Of a DNA stretch of 41,870 bases, positions 38,880 through 41,870 are shown piece after piece (position 1 is the first letter of the stretch; each line of letters opens with the position of its first letter). A program made the position numbers and the translations under genes. The notes beneath the pieces are model-generated. The model saw nothing but the letters and a program-made list of their open reading frames with translations, had not been told where the DNA came from and searched no databases. Source of the stretch: Arthrobacter sp. ISL-28 (lineage in GTDB: Bacteria > Actinomycetota > Actinomycetes > Actinomycetales > Micrococcaceae); contig NZ_JAGGPJ010000004.1 in assembly GCF_018613875.1 (NCBI RefSeq), positions 1 to 41,870 on the forward strand, read 5' to 3'.

Positions 38880-40193
38880 TCACCGGACTCCGTGGCTGTG
38901 TGCCAGGGCGATGGCCTCGGTTCGTGAGCGGACGTCGAGCTTTCTGAAGAGATTGCGCACGTGGAACTTGACGGTATTCTCGCTGATGTTGAGGGCGGAG
39001 GCGATGGCCCGGTTGCGCCGGCCGGCGGCAAGGTGCTGGAGCACTTCGAGTTCCCTGGCGGCAAGGTTCCATTCGGCGACGTCCCCGGCCGGCTGCGCCG
39101 GCGGATCCAAGGGGAGCGCGACGGAGACGTCGGCACCCCAGCCCGGCATCACGTCGATCTGCATGTGTCCGGCAAGTGCCTGGACGCGGCGGTCCAGCCG
39201 CCCGATGCTCGGACCGTCGGCGGAGAGGGCACCGCCGCCGTCGTCGCGTACGTTGATCAGCAGGTTGTCCCCGTCGCAGTCCCACTGAGCCCGAACCCTC
39301 CGGACTTCGGGTTGTTCCATCATCGCCAGCACCAGCCCGCGGACGATCGCCCGTGCCGCATGAGCGACTTCGCCAGGGAGAGCCCGCCCATTTAGCGGTG
39401 GTTCGATGAACTGGACGTCGATGCCGCTAAAGCGGGTCAGCGGACGGAGATCCTCTTGTAGCCGCGTGAAGGCCATGGCGACAGGCTCTTCAACCAGATC
39501 CGCAGTCCGGTCACTGACTGTGCGGAGCCCGACGAGCGCTTTAGCCGTCAAATCCGTGACCGTTGAACGCGCCGAGGCGTCGTCCAAAGAGGATGAGCGC
39601 AAGGCGGCCAGCAGCGTTTCAAGCGTCGTCGAATGCAGGTCAACGAGTTCAGCCGTGACACGGACGCGCTCGGCGGAAGCGGCCCGTGATTCCATCAGGT
39701 ACGACGGCGGCGCATCGGCCACTTTCTCCTGGATCCGTTGTGCCGCGATGTGCCACAGGTATTTCACCAGATCAACGGCGGAGGTTTCCCCCGAATCTGC
39801 CTTGACGGGATCTGGATCCGTGATGACCAGCAGCGCATGACTCGGACCGTACTTCATGGCGAGCACCGGCCGCCGCTCGGCGGCTATCTCGGCGTCCCCG
39901 AACCAGGGGCCATCATCCGCGAGGGAAGCCCGCAACCTCTCAAGCTCGGTGATCGAGACGCGGGAAATGATTCCTTCCCGGCCAGCCTTCTTCTGCGGAC
40001 GTCCGGTGCAGTCTTCGGTGAAGATGACCAGCGCGCTGCTTCCCAGATAGGGGAGCAGCGCAACACGGAGGCGCTCCGCGATGTGGGTCAAGGGCGCATC
40101 GGCCAGCCTCGCTAGTGCCTGCAGAAACGGATCCTGCACATCTGGAAGTGTCGGGACTGTCGCCGTTCCGGGCCGGCCTGCAAGCGTGCTCAT
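38880..40193 (-). CDS. LuxR-type regulator with sensor and HATPase-like domains, linked to hxlBA
   Basis: From ATG 40193 the protein is about 437 residues; ATG 40226 is an alternative. An N-terminal sensor-like region (LPYLGSSALVIFTED, MKYGPSHALLVITDPD) is followed by a helical part resembling a dimerisation domain (RVRVTAELVDLHSTTLETLL), an HATPase_c-like segment with LLINVRDDGGGALSADG, and a C-terminal LuxR HTH with LAARELEVLQHLAAGRRNRA and SENTVKFHVRNLFRKLDV. It looks like a fusion of sensor kinase core with its own DNA-binding output, without a receiver domain. It is divergent from hxlB and likely regulates formaldehyde fixation. Confidence 0.85.
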   Translation of the reverse strand: MSTLAGRPGTATVPTLPDVQDPFLQALARLADAPLTHIAERLRVALLPYLGSSALVIFTEDCTGRPQKKAGREGIISRVSITELERLRASLADDGPWFGDAEIAAERRPVLAMKYGPSHALLVITDPDPVKADSGETSAVDLVKYLWHIAAQRIQEKVADAPPSYLMESRAASAERVRVTAELVDLHSTTLETLLAALRSSSLDDASARSTVTDLTAKALVGLRTVSDRTADLVEEPVAMAFTRLQEDLRPLTRFSGIDVQFIEPPLNGRALPGEVAHAARAIVRGLVLAMMEQPEVRRVRAQWDCDGDNLLINVRDDGGGALSADGPSIGRLDRRVQALAGHMQIDVMPGWGADVSVALPLDPPAQPAGDVAEWNLAARELEVLQHLAAGRRNRAIASALNISENTVKFHVRNLFRKLDVRSRTEAIALAHSHGVR

Positions 40194-40366
40194 CCGTACA
40201 GCGTAGCGATTCCTGCCGGAGTGCACTATCCGAACGGGTAGTAATAACCGTCAGAAAAAAGCGTTATGCCCATCCATTCGATCCGAGACGATGGATACAA
40301 GTTAGGGGAAAGCATCCGAATCGGCCCCTGCTTGCCGGTCGATATTCGAGTCAAAGGATATGAATC
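40194..40366. promoter_or_regulatory. Divergent promoter region between the LuxR-type gene and hxlB
   Basis: This 173-nt stretch lies between two diverging genes. It has an AT-richer core near 40235-40266 (around AGTAATAACCGTCAG). No gene is present. It must hold both promoters; I see no clear dyad. Confidence 0.45.
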
Positions 40367-40966
40367 GTGAGTCCCACAGCCACTGCGTCGCCCGTCTTGG
40401 ACGACACCGTCAGTGCCAATGCACTTAACCTGTCCCTGGTCAGCGACGAGATCGCTGAAACGGCTGCCAAAATTGACCAAAAGCAATTGGCTGATTTGAC
40501 GGCCCATATCGGACGGGCAGATCGGATCTTTGTCGCCGGCGCCGGCCGGAGTGGCCTGGTCCTGCGCATGGCAGCCATGAGGCTGATGCACTTGGGTCTG
40601 ACCGTCCACGTCGCCGGCGACACCACCACGCCGGCGATATCTTCCGGCGACCTGCTCCTGGTGGCGTCCGGTTCCGGGACGACGTCCGGAGTAGTCAAGG
40701 CCGCGGAAACCGCAGCCAGGGCGGGTGCGCGCATCGCTGCGTTCACCACCAACCCGGGATCGCCGCTGGCCGGACTCGCCGACGCGCTGGTGATCATTCC
40801 TGCCGCCCAAAAGACCGATCACGGATCCAGCGTTTCCCGCCAGTACTCGGGAAGCCTCTTCGAACAGGTCCTGTTCCTCGCCACGGAATCGGTCTTCCAG
40901 ACCCTCTGGGATAACACTGACGAACCGGCCGAACAGCTCTGGCTCAGGCACGCGAACCTCGAATAA
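40367..40966 (+). CDS. hxlB: 6-phospho-3-hexuloisomerase
   Basis: This 199-residue SIS-domain isomerase has FVAGAGRSGLVLRMAAMRLM and HVAGDTTTPAISSGDLLLVA, followed by SGSGTTSGVVKAAETA and the C-terminal SLFEQVLFLATESVFQ. AAAGGA lies 8 nt before the GTG start. It converts D-arabino-3-hexulose 6-phosphate to fructose 6-phosphate, the second step of formaldehyde fixation. It is 55 nt upstream of hxlA. The order hxlB-hxlA is fine for a bicistronic operon. Confidence 0.95.
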   Translation: MSPTATASPVLDDTVSANALNLSLVSDEIAETAAKIDQKQLADLTAHIGRADRIFVAGAGRSGLVLRMAAMRLMHLGLTVHVAGDTTTPAISSGDLLLVASGSGTTSGVVKAAETAARAGARIAAFTTNPGSPLAGLADALVIIPAAQKTDHGSSVSRQYSGSLFEQVLFLATESVFQTLWDNTDEPAEQLWLRHANLE

Positions 40967-41021
40967 GCGAACCCCCGACTTTCCGCTCACCGAAATTCAC
41001 TACAGAAGGAACAACAACACC

Positions 41022-41645
41022 ATGAAACTCCAAGTTGCAATGGATCTCCTCACCGTCGAGGACGCCCTCGAACTCGCCGGCAAGGTCGCCGAATACGTGG
41101 ACATTATCGAACTGGGGACGCCGCTGATTAAGGCCGCCGGACTCCCCGCCGTCACCGCCGTGAAGGAAGCCCACCCGGACAAGATTGTCTTCGCTGACAT
41201 GAAGACCATGGACGCCGGAGAACTGGAAGCCGAGATCGCCTTCAAAGCCGGAGCCGACCTGGTCTCCGTGCTCGGAAGTGCCGACGACTCCACCATCGCG
41301 GGCGCCGTCAAGGCGGCCCAGGCCCACAACAAGGGCATCGTCGTAGACCTCATCGGCGTGGCAGACAAGGTCTCCCGGGCCAAGGAAGCACGCGCCCTCG
41401 GTGCCAAATTCGTCGAGTTCCACGCCGGCCTGGACGAGCAGGCCCAGCCCGGCTATGACCTGAACGGTCTGCTCAGCGCCGGCGAAGAAGCCCGGGTCCC
41501 GTTCTCGGTGGCCGGCGGCGTGAACGCGGCGACCATCGAAGCCGTCCAGCGGGCCGGCGCCGATGTAGCCGTCGCCGGCAGCGCCATCTACAGTGCGGCC
41601 GACCCGGCGCTGGCCGCCAAGCAGCTCAAGGCAGCCATCATCTAG
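41022..41645 (+). CDS. hxlA: 3-hexulose-6-phosphate synthase
   Basis: This 207-residue TIM-barrel enzyme has MKLQVAMDLLTVEDALELA, IELGTPLIKAAGLPAV, the catalytic-loop FADMKTMDAGELEAEIAFKA, and AGGVNAATIEAVQRAGADVA. It belongs to the OMPDC superfamily and condenses formaldehyde with ribulose 5-phosphate. AAGGA precedes the ATG. With hxlB it provides formaldehyde detoxification or assimilation. Formaldehyde could come from the N-methyl-amine oxidase-like gene at the window's left end. A wobble-containing terminator hairpin follows. Confidence 0.96.
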   Translation: MKLQVAMDLLTVEDALELAGKVAEYVDIIELGTPLIKAAGLPAVTAVKEAHPDKIVFADMKTMDAGELEAEIAFKAGADLVSVLGSADDSTIAGAVKAAQAHNKGIVVDLIGVADKVSRAKEARALGAKFVEFHAGLDEQAQPGYDLNGLLSAGEEARVPFSVAGGVNAATIEAVQRAGADVAVAGSAIYSAADPALAAKQLKAAII

Positions 41646-41662
41646 TACCCGTCTGTTTGCAC

Positions 41663-41698
41663 TGCGGCGGTCCGCACCTGACGGTGTGGGCCGCCGCA
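41663..41698. terminator. Terminator hairpin after hxlA
   Basis: TGCGGCGGTCCGCACC (41663-41678) pairs with GGTGTGGGCCGCCGCA (41683-41698) over a TGAC loop, using two G-U wobbles. It begins 18 nt after the hxlA stop. A short T-containing flank follows, but no long T-run. Confidence 0.75.
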
Positions 41699-41808
41699 TC
41701 CATGCTCGCCGGGAAATCCGGCACCGACGTCACAGCAACTCTCATCGATTTGTGCTGCCACCACAGCGCGGAAAAGAACCGCGGCAGGTCGAGCAGGAGA
41801 AAGCAGCA

Positions 41809-41870
41809 ATGCCTTACACCCATACTGAACATCGCCTGGGCCTCGGACGGAACCCGTTGCGGGATCCGCG
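41809..41870 (+). CDS. Unknown protein, 5' end at window edge
   Basis: ATG 41809 follows GGAGA at suitable spacing and opens a frame (MPYTHTEHRLGLGRNP) to the window end. Only 20 codons are visible, so the family cannot be told. It is downstream of the hxlA terminator and is probably a separate unit. Confidence 0.5.
   Translation, partial: MPYTHTEHRLGLGRNPLRDP

Noticed and set aside
1..41870. CRISPR arrays, tRNA or rRNA genes
   Set aside because: No regularly spaced repeats and no cloverleaf or rRNA-like sequence were noticed by eye; a tRNA scan was not possible.

Overview
The window looks like chromosome of a high-GC actinobacterium, most likely a Micrococcaceae member of the Arthrobacter group. 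This is inferred from GC-rich DNA, frequent GTG and TTG starts, a maleylpyruvate-isomerase-type (DinB/MDMPI) protein of the kind that uses mycothiol, and a hexulose-phosphate synthase/isomerase pair. No rRNA, tRNA or CRISPR array was seen.

Layout. (A) 1-5728 and 22138-26169 appear to be one ancestral amine or amino-acid catabolic locus. It holds a polar amino-acid ABC transporter and a sarcosine-oxidase-like gene (minus strand), a divergent HAD hydrolase, FAD oxidase and aldehyde dehydrogenase run (plus strand), and then a class III aminotransferase-fold enzyme, an APH-fold kinase and a GntR regulator (minus strand). Two nearly identical operator-like sequences, at 3150-3167 and 25356-25374, tie the two halves together. 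(B) 5729-22137 is a 16.4-kb insertion that cuts the aldehyde dehydrogenase gene in two: residues on both sides join without a gap. It carries a tightly coupled catabolic operon (9174-18895) flanked by IclR, MarR and TetR regulators. Its right end is a patchwork of broken mobility genes ending in a 5'-truncated IS110-family transposase. (C) 26.3-29.3 kb holds regulators, an acetyltransferase and a chimeric pseudogene. (D) 29.4-32.8 kb holds an MFS exporter, an NCS1 nucleobase-type permease and a small hypothetical gene. (E) 33.1-38.8 kb is a GntP permease, CoA-transferase, HMG-CoA-lyase-like and D-2-hydroxyacid dehydrogenase operon facing an IclR regulator. (F) 38.9-41.7 kb is the formaldehyde-fixing hxlB-hxlA pair, divergent from an unusual LuxR-type regulator.

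The island operon encodes two cupin proteins resembling 3-hydroxyanthranilate dioxygenase, a DUF4242-like small protein, a solute-binding-fold protein without signal peptide, ferredoxin reductase, ferredoxin, a class II aldolase-like (possibly decarboxylase) protein, a maleylpyruvate-isomerase-like protein, an MBL-fold hydrolase, a VOC protein, a fumarylacetoacetate-hydrolase-family protein, an MhpA-like FAD monooxygenase and a SnoaL-like protein. Together this reads as an aromatic or heteroaromatic ring pathway with hydroxylation, cupin ring cleavage, isomerisation and hydrolysis. I do not recognise it as a described cluster, and the substrate cannot be read from sequence.

Several genes are broken: frameshifts in the sarcosine-oxidase-like gene and the ABC permease, an in-frame TAG in the D-2-hydroxyacid dehydrogenase, and the interrupted and 3'-truncated aldehyde dehydrogenase. 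The single-base lesions could be sequencing errors; the large rearrangements are not.
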